A stretch of 64,000 bases of DNA from Idiomarina sp. (GCA_020831965.1 JAFIFP010000001.1:1-64000), one strand, 5' to 3'; shown: positions 16,922 to 27,846, numbered from the stretch's first letter. Made by a program: numbers and translations. The notes: generated from the sequence alone by a model not told the origin.

Positions 16922-19894
16922 ATGAAAAAAATAACGTTTATGAAAAGCCCTGTCGCAATCGCCGTGTCAGTTGTACTTACCGCCGGTTTGGTGGCGCCGA
17001 TTTACGCTCAGGAAACAGCTCCAGAAGAGACAGAAGAGCAAGCATCAGAACAACGTGAAATGGAAATTATTGAGGTTCGAGGGATCTTAGGAAGCCTTGC
17101 ACGCTCACTCCATTTCAAACGCAATACGCGTGGAATTGTAGATGCTATCTCCGCTGAAGAAATGGGTAAATTCCCAGACACCAACCTTGCTGAATCGCTG
17201 CAACGCATTACTGGTGTGTCAGTGAGTCGCGTGAACGGTGAGGGTAGCCAGATTACGGTGCGTGGATTCGGCCCTGAATTCAATATGATCACCTTAAATG
17301 GTCGCCAGATGCCCGGTACTGGTTATAGCCGCGCCTATAATCTGGAGAACTTGTCTGCAGAAGGTGTGAGTGCGCTCGAAGTCTATAAAACTGGACGAGC
17401 AGCAACACCGAGTGGTGGTTTGGGCGCGACGGTGAATATTGTGACCACTCGCCCGCTCGATCGGCCAGGCCAGAACTTTGTCTTTATGGCAAAGGGTCTC
17501 TACGACAGCTCATGGCAGGACGGTAGTAGTATCAATCCTGAAATCTCGACTGTGTATAGCAACACCTTCGCAGATGATCGATTCGGGGTGGCGTTCTCAT
17601 TCTCACAATATCGTCGCGATTTCCAGATTCAACAAGCAAACATTCAGGGTTGGCAGGCCAATGTGCCCTTACCAACACTGGATGAGGCATACGCTATTGA
17701 CCCGCGTCCGGTGGATAGCGAAGGCAATCGTGTTGGGAACCACTTTTTCCCGAAAGACATGAACTACAGCATTGCGGATCATCAACAAGAGCGAACCAAT
17801 GGGCAGCTAACGTTGCAGTTTGCGCCGACAGACCGCCTAACCATTACCACCGATTACACTGCGAGTCGCAATGTGGTGGGCCGAGAGTCCTTCGGTTGGG
17901 GTATTTGGAATGAGTTCGGCGGTAACATTAACGCCTACGAGCTCGATGAAAATGGTACTGCAATCTTTGCTGATATCGCCGGTAACGATGGTTCGTTTAC
18001 TGCGGAAAAAGGCACGACAGAAGTCAGAGCCCGCTCTATCGGTTTGAACCTCGCTTATGAATTGGATGACAGCTGGAGCTTCTGGTTTGACGTTCACAAT
18101 TCAAATAGTGAAACCAACGACGGTGCCGATCCAGGTAGCGGAATGTTTAGTCAGGTCATTTTGGGGTCGGATCAACTTCGCTCTAAAATTTACGACTACC
18201 GCCAGGGTGAAATTCCACAAATGTTGGTGAACTGGAACAATGGCTCAAACGTTCTCGGCCCTGGAGAAATTGACTCAAACTTCAGTCAGTTCTTCCATCG
18301 CCCAGGCAAGTCAACGGTCAAACAAGGTCAGTTCCGAGCGGACTGGTACAACAATGACACCTTCGATCTTCCTCTAGTGAAAATTACGGGTGGGATGTCA
18401 CACACCGATCAAGACATGGGCGGTTATACCGCATGGAGTGGATTGCGCGGCGGCCCGGGTTTTAACCCAGCATTCGCGTTTATTTTCCCAGACAGCATGT
18501 TTACTCGCCAAGGCACAGGAAACTTCCTGAACCAATTCGCAGGTGGTGGTGATTCATTGTGGACCAACTACTACTACACCTTTAATTTCGACGAGGCGGT
18601 GGCTCGGCAACAAGCTTACTTAACTCGCGAATTGATGGGTGATGACGTGTACTTGGCTGACCCTTACATTGACGGTATCAATAGCGAAAGCTACGTAGGA
18701 GAAGTCACCAACGCTATCTTCTTGCAGTCAGATTGGGAGTTCTATGTTGCGAACTTGCCAGTCGAGCTGAATGTTGGCTTGCGCTATGAAACTACTGATG
18801 TCACAAGTCGTGTGCGTCAGCGCGTTGAACGTCAAGTTAACTGGGTGAGTGCATCAGAGTGGATTATGCAGTACGAGCCAGAAGATCAAACGACCTTCCT
18901 GACTCTGACCGGTAGCCATAATGTGTTGTTGCCAAGCCTCGACTTTAAAGTTGATTTAACGGACGACTTGGTCGGTCGCTTCTCTGTTGGGCAAACGATT
19001 TCGCGTGCACCTTTGGGTGACTTAGCGGGTGGTCGGGCGCTGAGCGGAAGCCCAAGACCGGGCGCACGTTCAGGTGGACAAGGTAATACGAACCTCCTGC
19101 CCTTTAAGTCAACCAACATCGATGTGGCATTGGAGTATTACTATGCTCCAGGCAGCTATGCCGCCATTGGTTACTTCCGCAAAGACGTGGATAACTTTAT
19201 CCAACGCACCATCACAGAAGTGACGATCGATGGACTGCGTGACATCTTTGAGGGGCCGCGTTATCAGCAAGCGGTTGCTTCTCTGGAAGCACGTGGTGAG
19301 CAAGCAACGAGTACGGCTATCTTCCAAGAAATGCTCGACCTTGGTTTTGGTAACGAAAACGGTGTGATTGAGCCGGATGAAAATGACCCACTGATGGTGT
19401 GGCAGTTGTCACAGCCAACGAACACAGACAGCAAGCGTGTTCATGGTATTGAGATGGCACTGCAGCATGTCTTTGGTGAGACGGGCTTCGGGGTTGGTGT
19501 GAACGCCACGCTAGTAAGTGGTGATGTGAACTTCGATAACCAAAGCTTAACGCAACAAGCACCTTTGACTGGGTTGAGTGACTCGGCGAACTTCCAAGGC
19601 TTCTATGAGAAGTATGGTTGGTCAATCAAAGCAACCTACGCTTGGCGTGATAGCTACCTGATCGGTGTCGGTCAAGCGCAAGGCTCAGCTGATGCACCAC
19701 CTCAGTACGCCAAGGCCTATGGTCAATGGGATCTTAGTGTGAACTACAACGTCACCGACAACCTTACCGTATCGTTTGAGGGGATTAACCTGACGAACTC
19801 TACGGAGCAAGGCTATGGACGTTATAGAGAGCAGTTCCTCTTCGCCCGTCAGTACGGTCCACGTTATTCATTAGGGCTTCGTTACAGCTTCTAA
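16922..19894 (+). CDS. TonB-dependent outer-membrane receptor for oligosaccharides
   Basis: A 990-aa TonB-dependent receptor. The signal peptide covers residues 1-30 (cleavage after IYA). A TonB-box-like EIIEVRG follows, then a plug domain (AEEMGKFPDTNLAESLQRITGV, NGEGSQITVRGFGPEFNMITLNGR) typical of the carbohydrate-type receptors of marine gammaproteobacteria. The protein ends RYSLGLRYSF, with the terminal Phe of outer-membrane barrels. Context suggests uptake of laminarin-derived oligosaccharides; that substrate is inferred from the GH16/GH3/GH1 neighbours. A strong terminator follows. Confidence 0.93.
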   Translation: MKKITFMKSPVAIAVSVVLTAGLVAPIYAQETAPEETEEQASEQREMEIIEVRGILGSLARSLHFKRNTRGIVDAISAEEMGKFPDTNLAESLQRITGVSVSRVNGEGSQITVRGFGPEFNMITLNGRQMPGTGYSRAYNLENLSAEGVSALEVYKTGRAATPSGGLGATVNIVTTRPLDRPGQNFVFMAKGLYDSSWQDGSSINPEISTVYSNTFADDRFGVAFSFSQYRRDFQIQQANIQGWQANVPLPTLDEAYAIDPRPVDSEGNRVGNHFFPKDMNYSIADHQQERTNGQLTLQFAPTDRLTITTDYTASRNVVGRESFGWGIWNEFGGNINAYELDENGTAIFADIAGNDGSFTAEKGTTEVRARSIGLNLAYELDDSWSFWFDVHNSNSETNDGADPGSGMFSQVILGSDQLRSKIYDYRQGEIPQMLVNWNNGSNVLGPGEIDSNFSQFFHRPGKSTVKQGQFRADWYNNDTFDLPLVKITGGMSHTDQDMGGYTAWSGLRGGPGFNPAFAFIFPDSMFTRQGTGNFLNQFAGGGDSLWTNYYYTFNFDEAVARQQAYLTRELMGDDVYLADPYIDGINSESYVGEVTNAIFLQSDWEFYVANLPVELNVGLRYETTDVTSRVRQRVERQVNWVSASEWIMQYEPEDQTTFLTLTGSHNVLLPSLDFKVDLTDDLVGRFSVGQTISRAPLGDLAGGRALSGSPRPGARSGGQGNTNLLPFKSTNIDVALEYYYAPGSYAAIGYFRKDVDNFIQRTITEVTIDGLRDIFEGPRYQQAVASLEARGEQATSTAIFQEMLDLGFGNENGVIEPDENDPLMVWQLSQPTNTDSKRVHGIEMALQHVFGETGFGVGVNATLVSGDVNFDNQSLTQQAPLTGLSDSANFQGFYEKYGWSIKATYAWRDSYLIGVGQAQGSADAPPQYAKAYGQWDLSVNYNVTDNLTVSFEGINLTNSTEQGYGRYREQFLFARQYGPRYSLGLRYSF

Positions 19895-19934
19895 GTGACC
19901 TTCTACACCCAGACGGTTCAAGGATGAACACAGG

Positions 19935-19966
19935 AAAACCCCGCACTTCACAGTGCGGGGTTTTTT
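19935..19966 (+). terminator. Rho-independent terminator after the TonB-dependent receptor gene
   Basis: A perfect 13-bp stem (AAAACCCCGCACT paired with AGTGCGGGGTTTT, loop TCAC) runs into TTTTTT. It closes the GH16-TBDR unit. Confidence 0.92.
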
Positions 19967-20170
19967 ATTACCTGCGCCCTTAAGTCCGTACCTTGACCGA
20001 GTAAGGACAAAAGGTCAGCTGTCTAAAAGAAGGTGGAAGTTAAGTATGGATGACAAGGTAGATGCGCTGTTGTGGTATGGCACCGCAGCCTTTAATCCTT
20101 GATAAGGAAGAGTTTATCGGTAAGCTGACCGAAGCTTAGATTGTGTAGGAAAAGCCCAAATGAGGCGCAT
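19967..20170. other. Gene-free stretch between convergent units
   Basis: About 200 bases lie between the terminators of the receptor gene (plus strand) and the GH3 gene (minus strand). I see no intact ORF, no recognisable RNA and no repeat. Fragments such as DKEEFIGKLTEA can be read with stops on either side, so a decayed gene is possible, but I cannot name it. Confidence 0.5.
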
Positions 20171-20201
20171 AAAAAAGCCAGTCGCTTTTCACAACTGGCT
20201 T
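20171..20201 (-). terminator. Terminator of the gluP-GH3 unit
   Basis: On the minus strand, AAGCCAGT and ACTGGCTT form an 8-bp stem around an 11-base loop followed by TTTT. It lies 62 bp after the GH3 stop. Confidence 0.7.
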
Positions 20202-20262
20202 CCTAAACTACCCGAGCGAAGCCGCCCATATAGCTTCAGACGGCTCGCTCACATTCCGCCAA

Positions 20263-22773
20263 CTAGTGTCCTAGGCAGATATTGTGAGCGCTCTCGCTCG
20301 CATGCGGAGTAATCCGAATATCGTTGAAGCTGACTTGCCATTGGGCTTCGGTAGCGATACCCAGTGCAGTGCCTACTTGGGCAAGGTTGAAACCCATGTC
20401 TTGTAAACAGCTCAGGTTGAAATGCAGTGTTTGCCACTCGTTCATGGGTAAGTCACCAAGCACAGCGCTGATGTCTGCCTGAACATTGCATGATTCACCA
20501 CAATATAACTGTAATGACACAGCATCTGGCAAAGCCGATTCAACGCGCAAGGTCACTGAGATGGCGCTGTCGTCTGTGGCAAAAGCTCGCAAGTCACGTG
20601 GGAAAGGCGTCACCATGGTGAATGCTGCACGTTCGTCGCCAGAGAAGCGGAATCTGCGTGCATCTTCTTGCACCTGGTCGTCAAAGGTCTCGGTGCGAAT
20701 GGCGCCTAGGCTTTGCACACTACTTTCCACGATACGGCGTTGTTCACCGCTACTGATTTCGAGGAGCCAAGGTGATTGTACCGCACGGTCAAATATCACC
20801 AGATCCTCGGTTTGCATATCGTCTTCAATATCGGTCGACAGCGCAGTACTCAGAATGGCTTCGTCGCCATAGCTCAGGCCTGCGCCAAGCGGCAATAAGG
20901 CTTCTTCTGCCGACGGAGTCGCAGGCCAAGTGAAGGGAAGGCGCCCCGTCATGTCGTACTGCACATCACCGTCAGCATTTCGAAGGATCACATCTGCGAT
21001 ACCCTGACCTTCGCTACCCGGTAACCAAATCGCCACGAATGCGTCGGAAGCGTTAATTTCCGGATTCACCCACATTGGGCGACCACTAATAAACAAACTG
21101 ACGACCGGAATTCCTTGCTCTTTCAGACTATGCAGAAGCGCAAGGTCAACGGCATTACCGCGTTGGAAATCCAGGTTAGCAATGTCGCCATTTCCTTCGG
21201 CATAAGGCTCTTCACCGAAAACGACTACCGCAACATCGGGGCGCTCGGTGAACTGACCGTCTTCTGCAAGTTCTACACTACCGCCTGCTGCACGCACTTG
21301 TTCGGCGATGCCCTGATAAATAGAAGTGCCACCAGGGAAGTCTTCGTTGCTGTTACCCGTTCCTTGCCAGCTAATGGTCCAGCCACCAGACTGTTGGCCA
21401 ATGTTATGCGCGCCAGGGCCTGCAACCAGAATCCGTTGTTGTGGGTTCAGGGGCAGAAGTTGACCTTCATTCTTCAGCATGACCAGTGATTGACGTACGG
21501 CATCGCGTGCCACGGCACGGTGCTCTGCAGCGCCAATTAGTTCGGTACGGCCGGCGAGCGGACGTTGTGCTGGGCTTGGTTTATCGAATAAGCCGGCACG
21601 CATTTTCACACGAAGAATGCGGCGTACTGCATCATCAACCCGACTTTCGGGAATAATGCCGTCTCTCACTTGTTGAATCAGGTTGTAGTAAAGCGGTTGC
21701 CACGCGTCGGTTGGCACCATGTAAACGTCTAAGCCCGCGTTTGCGGCTTGCGGACAATCATAGTTGGTACAGCCCTCGATCTGGCCGTGACCATTCCAGT
21801 CACCGACAATAAAGCCGTCAAAGCCCATGCGCTCTTTTAGTACATCGGTCAGCAAGTATTCATGACCATGAATCTTTTCACCGTTCCAGCTGTTAAAGGT
21901 TGCCATCACGGTCTGAGCACCTGCGTGCAGGCCGCCCACATAACCTTGAGCATGTTCTTCAAACAGCGTGCGCTCGTCCATTTGCGCGTCACCTTGGTCA
22001 ATACCGTCAGTGGTGCCGCCGTCGCCGACAAAGTGTTTTACGGTACTTACGACCCGTTGTTCACTCAGAAAGTCTCCGTCTACAGGACCTTGTAAGCCCG
22101 CCACTATGGCGGCCGCGTAATCACGGACTATTGCTGGGTTCTCTGAGTAGCTTTCGTATGTTCTGCCCCAACGTAAATTCTTTGCGACTGCAACTGTGGG
22201 AGCGAACACCCAGTCGATACCAGTCACCATGACTTCGCGTGCAGTTACCGCTGCAATTTGCTCAATCAGGTCGGGGTTATTCGCTGCACCTAACCCAATG
22301 TTGTGGGGGAAAATGGTGGCACCAATGACGTTGTTATGGCCATGAACCGCGTCGGTTCCCCACATGGTCGGGATCGAAATACCGTTGAGACTGTCATCCA
22401 TGGAGGCTTCATACATGGCTTCTGCTAAAGCGATCCAGTCTTGCGGCGTGGCGTACTTGTCATTGTTTGGGAAGGAACCACCACCATTGAGATAAGACCC
22501 AAAGCCGTACTTACGCATATCTTCCACGGTGATATCGCGAATTTCGGGCTGAATCATTTGCGCAATCTTCTGCTCAAGGGTCATGGTGTCCATGAGCTCG
22601 GTGATGCGTCCTTCGATGTCATCATTGAGTCCAACAGGAGAACCAATCTCAGGCCAAATAGTCACGTCGCGTTCTTGCAGAGCGCTCGTTTGTGGAGCTC
22701 TATCTGAGCAGGCTGCTAGCGTTACCGCAATGCCAAGCGCGAGAGCGGTTTTAGTGAAGTAGTTAGACTGCAT
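20263..22773 (-). CDS. GH3 beta-glucosidase/exo-beta-glucanase lipoprotein (ExoP-like)
   Basis: The ATG at 22773 follows TAAGGAGG and starts a lipoprotein signal ([22 protein letters not shown]); an in-frame ATG at 22845 would bury this signal, so I use the inner start (836 aa). The GH3 N-terminal domain holds [23 protein letters not shown] and [12 protein letters not shown], with D325 as the expected nucleophile. The GH3 C-terminal domain follows ([11 protein letters not shown]). The last 170 residues (from LVIFDRAV) resemble the C-terminal beta-sandwich of Pseudoalteromonas ExoP, a beta-1,3/1,4-glucanase. It overlaps the gluP stop by 11 bp, so it is second in a gluP-GH3 operon. Likely role: trimming laminari-oligosaccharides to glucose in the periplasm. 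Confidence 0.92.
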   Translation of the reverse strand: MQSNYFTKTALALGIAVTLAACSDRAPQTSALQERDVTIWPEIGSPVGLNDDIEGRITELMDTMTLEQKIAQMIQPEIRDITVEDMRKYGFGSYLNGGGSFPNNDKYATPQDWIALAEAMYEASMDDSLNGISIPTMWGTDAVHGHNNVIGATIFPHNIGLGAANNPDLIEQIAAVTAREVMVTGIDWVFAPTVAVAKNLRWGRTYESYSENPAIVRDYAAAIVAGLQGPVDGDFLSEQRVVSTVKHFVGDGGTTDGIDQGDAQMDERTLFEEHAQGYVGGLHAGAQTVMATFNSWNGEKIHGHEYLLTDVLKERMGFDGFIVGDWNGHGQIEGCTNYDCPQAANAGLDVYMVPTDAWQPLYYNLIQQVRDGIIPESRVDDAVRRILRVKMRAGLFDKPSPAQRPLAGRTELIGAAEHRAVARDAVRQSLVMLKNEGQLLPLNPQQRILVAGPGAHNIGQQSGGWTISWQGTGNSNEDFPGGTSIYQGIAEQVRAAGGSVELAEDGQFTERPDVAVVVFGEEPYAEGNGDIANLDFQRGNAVDLALLHSLKEQGIPVVSLFISGRPMWVNPEINASDAFVAIWLPGSEGQGIADVILRNADGDVQYDMTGRLPFTWPATPSAEEALLPLGAGLSYGDEAILSTALSTDIEDDMQTEDLVIFDRAVQSPWLLEISSGEQRRIVESSVQSLGAIRTETFDDQVQEDARRFRFSGDERAAFTMVTPFPRDLRAFATDDSAISVTLRVESALPDAVSLQLYCGESCNVQADISAVLGDLPMNEWQTLHFNLSCLQDMGFNLAQVGTALGIATEAQWQVSFNDIRITPHASESAHNICLGH

Positions 22774-24004
22774 GCGCGTCCTCCTTAACAGATGAGAATG
22801 TACGGGGGCGGTAGCCTCGCAAGCCGTAGTAAGCAATATACACATAACACAGAGCTGGAATTATAAAGGACATCTTCACCCCGACTGCGTCAGCTAAGAA
22901 GCCTTGTGCCAGTGGAATGATCGCGCCACCAACAATGGCAAGGCACAGAATGCCAGAACCTTGACCGCGGCTATTGCCAAGATTTTGTAGAGCAAGGCTG
23001 AAAATGGTGGGGAACATAATTGAATTACACAGACCCACGAACAACAATGACCACATGGCGAGTGTTCCCGAAGACGTCATGGTGGTTGCAATCAATAACA
23101 CGGCAGCAATGGCATTGAAGGTAAGTACTCGATTGCCAGAGATGCGTTGCATAATGGCTGCACCAAGAAAACGACCTACCATCGCGCCGCCAAAATACCA
23201 TGAAATATAATGAGATGCCCTTGCGGTACTCATATCACCAACTTCTGGCATCGCGATATAGATAGCGAGGAAGCTGCCAATTCCAACTTCAGCACCCACA
23301 TAGACGAAGATGGCCAATGCACCAAGGACTAAATGCTTTTGACGCCAAGCGGAACCGTCTTTCGATACAGGCAACGCAGGGTCGACTTTACCCATGTCGG
23401 GTAGCTTTAGCTTAACGAAGATAATGGCCATGATAATCAGTGTGGCGGCCAGAATGAAATATGGCAGGGCGACCGTATCTTTCGACACGCCTGTCACCTC
23501 AGGATCCGCCATACCACCGAAAATTAACCAAGCACCAAAGAGCGGTGCGACTGTTGTACCTAAGGAGTTAAATGCTTGGGTCATGGTCAAGCGGCTTGAA
23601 GCTGTCCCTGGCTCACCGAGTACGGTCACATAGGGGTTCGCGGCAACTTGCAGAATAGTAATCCCTGAAGCGAGAACAAAAAGTGCGAACAGGAACAAGC
23701 CATAGACTTCGAGCTGAGCTGCCGGATAGAACAGAAGACAGCCTGCGCCCGCCACCATGAGGCCCGTCACAATGCCGGATTTATAGCCTATTTTACCAAT
23801 CAGCAATCCCGCCGGAATCGATACAATAAAGTATGCACCGAAGAAGCAAAATTGAATCAACATAGCTTGCGCAAACGTCAGGTCAAAGAGTAATCGCAAG
23901 TAAGGGATAAGGATATCGTTCAGGCAGGTAATAAACCCCCACATGAAGAAAAGTGAGGTGAGCGCGGTGAGCGCAAACCGATAATCTGATTGTTGTGTAG
24001 TCAT
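22763..24004 (-). CDS. MFS sugar transporter, glucose/galactose (GluP/FucP) type
   Basis: A 413-aa transporter with about 12 membrane segments. [20 protein letters not shown] at the N-terminus and [16 protein letters not shown] with [19 protein letters not shown] are the signatures of the FHS (fucose-glucose/galactose:H+ symporter) family. It would import glucose released by the GH3 and GH16 enzymes for Glk. It is first in a minus-strand operon with GH3, driven from the divergent promoter region at 24028-24098. Confidence 0.88.
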   Translation of the reverse strand: MTTQQSDYRFALTALTSLFFMWGFITCLNDILIPYLRLLFDLTFAQAMLIQFCFFGAYFIVSIPAGLLIGKIGYKSGIVTGLMVAGAGCLLFYPAAQLEVYGLFLFALFVLASGITILQVAANPYVTVLGEPGTASSRLTMTQAFNSLGTTVAPLFGAWLIFGGMADPEVTGVSKDTVALPYFILAATLIIMAIIFVKLKLPDMGKVDPALPVSKDGSAWRQKHLVLGALAIFVYVGAEVGIGSFLAIYIAMPEVGDMSTARASHYISWYFGGAMVGRFLGAAIMQRISGNRVLTFNAIAAVLLIATTMTSSGTLAMWSLLFVGLCNSIMFPTIFSLALQNLGNSRGQGSGILCLAIVGGAIIPLAQGFLADAVGVKMSFIIPALCYVYIAYYGLRGYRPRTFSSVKEDAHAV

Positions 24005-24027
24005 AGCCGCCTCAATGTAATTATTTT

Positions 24028-24098
24028 TTGACCTTTTATGGGTTCTTCGCCTATCATGAAAGCGCTTACATTTATATCATACTTGAACGGATTCGCAA
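24028..24098. promoter_or_regulatory. Divergent promoters of the GH1 and gluP units
   Basis: Plus strand: TTGACC (24028-24033) and TATCAT (24052-24057), 18 bp apart, point to the GH1 gene. Minus strand: TTGCGA (complement of 24093-24098) and TATAAA (complement of 24071-24076), 16 bp apart, point to gluP. The single LacI-type operator at 24056-24071 lies at the end of both -10 hexamers, so one bound repressor could block both directions. Hexamers were assigned by eye. Confidence 0.55.
24056..24071. promoter_or_regulatory. LacI-family operator shared by the GH1 and gluP promoters
   Basis: ATGAAAGCGCTTACAT differs from the perfect palindrome at 14152-14167 by one base in its right half. It is the only such site in the divergent region between gluP and the GH1 gene. 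Confidence 0.82.
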
Positions 24099-24103
24099 TC
24101 CTT

Positions 24104-25462
24104 ATGAAAAAAATCAAACTGCCACTGCATTCGGAACTACTCTCACGCGATTTCATTTTTGGCGTTGCAACGTCGTCGTTCCAGATTGAAGGTGCTGCCG
24201 ACCGCCGTGAGCCCTGTATTTGGGACACCTTTTGTGCAGAGCAAGGCCGCATTAAAGATGGTAGTCATGGCTTAAACGCCTGCGAGCATATTGATCGTTG
24301 GCAGGACGATGTGGCATTGATTGCGAGCCTCGGTGTGGACGCCTACCGTTTCTCCATTGCTTGGGGGCGTGTCATTCGCGCAGACGGTACAGTCAATCAA
24401 GAGGGGCTCGGGTTTTATGTGAACCTAGTTGAGCGCTTAGCTGCGTTAGGAATTGCTTCTCATGTGACGCTTTACCACTGGGACTTGCCGCAGTATTTGG
24501 AAGATCGCGGTGGTTGGCTCAACCGAGAAACCGCTTATCGATTTGCCGAATATGCAGAGGTAGTTGCGAAGGCCCTCGGGAACCACGTCGCAAGCTACGC
24601 GACCTTAAATGAACCTTTTTGTAGTGCCTATCTAAGTTACGAGGCTGGTATTCACGCGCCGGGCTATAAGAATAGAAAATATGGACGGCAGGCCGCGCAT
24701 CACTTATTGCTCGCGCATGGGTTGGCGCTAACGCCACTGCGGAAATACGCGCCAAATGCAGAACATGGCATTGTATTGAACTTCAGCCCTTGTCACCCAG
24801 CCAGTTGTGATCCAGCCGACCGACAAGCGGCGCAACTCGCACATGCCTATCATAACCTGTGGTACCTCCAAGCTATTCTGAAAGGCCAGTATCCGGATTT
24901 GGGCGACAAAATTAGCCCGAGCGACCTTCCCGATTTAGAGCCCGGCGATTTGACGACTATTTCTCAGCCCATCGACTTTTTAGGTGTGAATTATTACACC
25001 CGTACGGTATTCCGTGAGAAGAATGGGTGGTTCTCCGATGTCCCGCCCACGACACCACCGCTGACGACCATGGGGTGGGAAATCTATGCCGAAGGGCTGA
25101 CGGAAATTCTAGTCGATTTGCAGAATACCTTTGGTAAATTGCCAACTGTCTATATCACCGAGAATGGCGCAGCCTTTCCTGATAAGGTTGAGAACAATCA
25201 GGTGCATGATACGGCGCGAGTCGATTACTATCATCAGCATTTGAATGCTGTGCATGCTGCCATTGAACAAGGCGTGCCGGTAAAAGGCTACTTCGCTTGG
25301 AGCCTATTGGACAACTTCGAGTGGGCGGAAGGCTATACGCAGCGGTTCGGTATTGTGTATGTGGACTTCGATACCCAACAGCGGACGATTAAGGATAGCG
25401 GTCGTGCTTTGCAGCAACTTTGGCATGAGCGCAAAAAGCAGGTTGAGGCCCAACAGGCATGA
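24104..25462 (+). CDS. GH1 beta-glucosidase
   Basis: A 452-aa GH1 enzyme. FIFGVATSSFQIEGA is the N-terminal signature, TLNEPF holds the acid/base E170, and YITENGAAF holds the nucleophile E353. There is no signal peptide, so it is cytoplasmic and would hydrolyse imported beta-gluco-oligosaccharides. The frame is open from an ATG at 24038, but that would place the start before the operator and promoter, so the ATG at 24104 is preferred. Its stop overlaps the start of the following transporter by four bases. Confidence 0.93.
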   Translation: MKKIKLPLHSELLSRDFIFGVATSSFQIEGAADRREPCIWDTFCAEQGRIKDGSHGLNACEHIDRWQDDVALIASLGVDAYRFSIAWGRVIRADGTVNQEGLGFYVNLVERLAALGIASHVTLYHWDLPQYLEDRGGWLNRETAYRFAEYAEVVAKALGNHVASYATLNEPFCSAYLSYEAGIHAPGYKNRKYGRQAAHHLLLAHGLALTPLRKYAPNAEHGIVLNFSPCHPASCDPADRQAAQLAHAYHNLWYLQAILKGQYPDLGDKISPSDLPDLEPGDLTTISQPIDFLGVNYYTRTVFREKNGWFSDVPPTTPPLTTMGWEIYAEGLTEILVDLQNTFGKLPTVYITENGAAFPDKVENNQVHDTARVDYYHQHLNAVHAAIEQGVPVKGYFAWSLLDNFEWAEGYTQRFGIVYVDFDTQQRTIKDSGRALQQLWHERKKQVEAQQA

Positions 25463-26781
25463 ATGTTTCACGTCGCGAAAAAATAGCTTACGGATTCGGT
25501 GACACGGCCAGCAATCTGATTTTTCAAACGGTAATGCTATTCCTAGCATTCTATTACACCGATATCTTTGGCATTTCTGCCGCCACAGTGGGCACCATGT
25601 TTTTGGTGGTACGACTCCTCGACGCGGTGACTGATCCGGTGATGGGATATTTGGCGGATAAGACACGCACCCGCTTTGGTCAATTCCGTCCGTACTTACT
25701 CTGGCTCGTAATTCCTTTCGCAGTGTGTAGCATTTTGGCATTCACCACGCCTGACCTCGGCGACCGCGGCAAAGTCATTTATGCTTACATTACTTATACC
25801 TTGTTGATGCTGGCTTATACCGCTATCAACATTCCTTACTCTGCGCTAGGTGGCGTTATTACCGCCGATCCTCAAGAGCGCGTGTCAGTGCAGTCGTATC
25901 GTTTTGTGTTCGGTATGCTCGGTGGTTTGATTGTAACTATGCTCACGCTGCCGTTGGTGAACTACTTTGGCCAAGGTGATCGCGCGTTGGGTTATCAATT
26001 AACCATTGCGACCATGAGCGCCGTTGGGGTCGTGTTGTTTCTGCTCTGCTTTGCGGGAACTAAGGAGCGGGTGCACCCACCCGCCGATCAACAGTTGCGC
26101 TTTCGCTCGACTTATATCGCGATGTGGAAGAATGAAGCCTTCCGCACCCTCGCTGTGGTCGCGGTGCTCTTATTGATTGGTATTGCCATTAAGAGCACGC
26201 TCGCGATCTATTACGTGACCTACTATCTCATGCGCGAGGACTTGATTACCGCGTTTATCTCGCTCGGTATGGTCGGCAATATTTTAGGCTGTTCGCTCGC
26301 TGCTTTCTTGGTGCGCTATGTGGATAAGGTCAAAGCTTATAAAGCCTTACAACTCATTGCAGCGGTATTCTCGTTGGCCGCATTTTGGGTGAAACCCGAT
26401 CAGCTCGTGCTCGCGTTTGCGCTCTATTTCCTCTGGAGTTTCTTCTTACAAATGGCCACCCCCATGCTGTGGGCTAAAATCGCAGACACTGTTGATCTCG
26501 GCCAACAAAAGTCAGGCGTACGAGCGACCGGCTTGGTTTATGCGTCGGTGGTATTCTTTATCAAGATTGGTATTGCCTTTGGTGGCGCTATTGCAGGTTG
26601 GTGGTTGGCGTTCTCTGGCTATGAAGCGAATCAAGTTCAAACCGCCGAAAGCCAGTTTGGAATTCTGATTGCCTTTACTGTGTTACCCGCAGTCGCTTCT
26701 GTGCTTGTTGCTTGGGTGATGCGTAGTTACACTCTAACAACGGCTCGTGTGCAAGAAATTGCGAGAGAACTGAATCACTAG
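25459..26781 (+). CDS. GPH-family sugar:cation symporter (MelB type)
   Basis: A 440-aa protein with about 12 membrane segments. KIAYGFGDTASNLIFQTVMLFLAFYYTDIFG at the N-terminus and LDAVTDPVMGYLADKTRTRFGQFRPYLLW are glycoside-pentoside-hexuronide symporter signatures, the latter including cation-binding Asp residues. Coupled to the GH1 gene by a 4-bp overlap (ATGA), it probably brings in disaccharides or short beta-glucans for GH1 hydrolysis, in parallel with GluP for monosaccharide. Confidence 0.9.
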   Translation: MNVSRREKIAYGFGDTASNLIFQTVMLFLAFYYTDIFGISAATVGTMFLVVRLLDAVTDPVMGYLADKTRTRFGQFRPYLLWLVIPFAVCSILAFTTPDLGDRGKVIYAYITYTLLMLAYTAINIPYSALGGVITADPQERVSVQSYRFVFGMLGGLIVTMLTLPLVNYFGQGDRALGYQLTIATMSAVGVVLFLLCFAGTKERVHPPADQQLRFRSTYIAMWKNEAFRTLAVVAVLLLIGIAIKSTLAIYYVTYYLMREDLITAFISLGMVGNILGCSLAAFLVRYVDKVKAYKALQLIAAVFSLAAFWVKPDQLVLAFALYFLWSFFLQMATPMLWAKIADTVDLGQQKSGVRATGLVYASVVFFIKIGIAFGGAIAGWWLAFSGYEANQVQTAESQFGILIAFTVLPAVASVLVAWVMRSYTLTTARVQEIARELNH

Positions 26782-26829
26782 TTACGTTAAGCCCACTAAA
26801 TAGAACGCGGTAACGAGATCCCAGAACGA

Positions 26830-27819
26830 ATGGCGACAATTTACGAAGTTTCAAAACTCGCAGGGGTTTCCCTTGCCACAGTGTCACGCGTTATTAACAA
26901 CACAGTACCTGTGCGTGAGGCGACTAAGCTTAAAGTTGAAGCTGCCATGCGAGAACTTGGCTATCGCCCTAATTCAGTCGCACAATCTTTGGCATCGAAT
27001 CGTTCCAACAGTATCGGTATCCTAGTTTCGGAATTGGGCGGCCCGTTTTACGGCGAGCTCTTGAGCCGCATTGAGGCTGAATTCCGAGCTGCAGGCAAGC
27101 ACGTGATTATTGCCGCTGGTCACAGTGATGCGGCACTTGAGCGAGACAGTATTGAGTTCCTGCAAAGCCGGAGTTGTGACGGACTGATTTTGCATGTGGA
27201 GTCAGTGGATGATGAGTATTTGTGCAAGCTTGCAGAGAGCGGCCTGCCTTTCGTGCTGATCAACCGCATGGTCGAAGGAATTGCCGACCGCTGCGTGACC
27301 CTCGACAACGAGCGTGGTGGTTATTTGGCGACTGAACATCTCTTGCAGCAGGGGCATCGGGATATTGCCTATATTGCCGGCCCCATGTGGAAGCATGACT
27401 CGCAGGAACGTTACAAAGGTCACCAAGACGCATTGAAGGACTTTGGCGTGGCGGAAAATCCAGCGCTTTTCTTCGAAGGTGACTTCCAAGAGACAGGTGG
27501 CGTCAATGGTCTCAATCATCTACTCAAGCAAGGTGCGCCTTTTTCTGCTTTGGTGTGTGGAAACGATGAAATGGCCTCGGGGGCCATTACCGTCGCTCAC
27601 GAGGTGGGTTTGGAAATACCCGAACAGCTGGCAGTGATTGGCTTCGATAACATTAACTTTTCCCATTACACCTATCCGAAACTCACGACCATCGACTATC
27701 CAGTGGCGGAAATCGGTCAGATGGCAGCGCGATGGATCCTCAAGCGGGTCTACCATCGACCTATCGACGAGTTAAAAGCAGTGTTTACACCGGAACTGAT
27801 CGTGCGCGACTCGACCTAG
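26830..27819 (+). CDS. LacI-family repressor of the beta-glucan locus
   Basis: The N-terminal HTH (TIYEVSKLAGVSLATVSRVINN) and hinge (YRPNSVAQSLASNRSNSIGI) are followed by a periplasmic-binding-protein-like effector domain of usual length (329 aa). It is third in the GH1-GPH-lacI unit, 48 bp after the transporter. The two CG-centred palindromes in the locus (14152, 24056) are the obvious targets. The inducer is presumably glucose or a beta-glucoside; this cannot be read from the sequence. Confidence 0.9.
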   Translation: MATIYEVSKLAGVSLATVSRVINNTVPVREATKLKVEAAMRELGYRPNSVAQSLASNRSNSIGILVSELGGPFYGELLSRIEAEFRAAGKHVIIAAGHSDAALERDSIEFLQSRSCDGLILHVESVDDEYLCKLAESGLPFVLINRMVEGIADRCVTLDNERGGYLATEHLLQQGHRDIAYIAGPMWKHDSQERYKGHQDALKDFGVAENPALFFEGDFQETGGVNGLNHLLKQGAPFSALVCGNDEMASGAITVAHEVGLEIPEQLAVIGFDNINFSHYTYPKLTTIDYPVAEIGQMAARWILKRVYHRPIDELKAVFTPELIVRDST

Positions 27820-27846
27820 TTCGATGCAACTTTAGAGCTCGGTAAT

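Noticed and set aside
19967-20170. Possible decayed gene between the two terminators
   Set aside because: Readable fragments are short, interrupted by stops and not attributable to any family.
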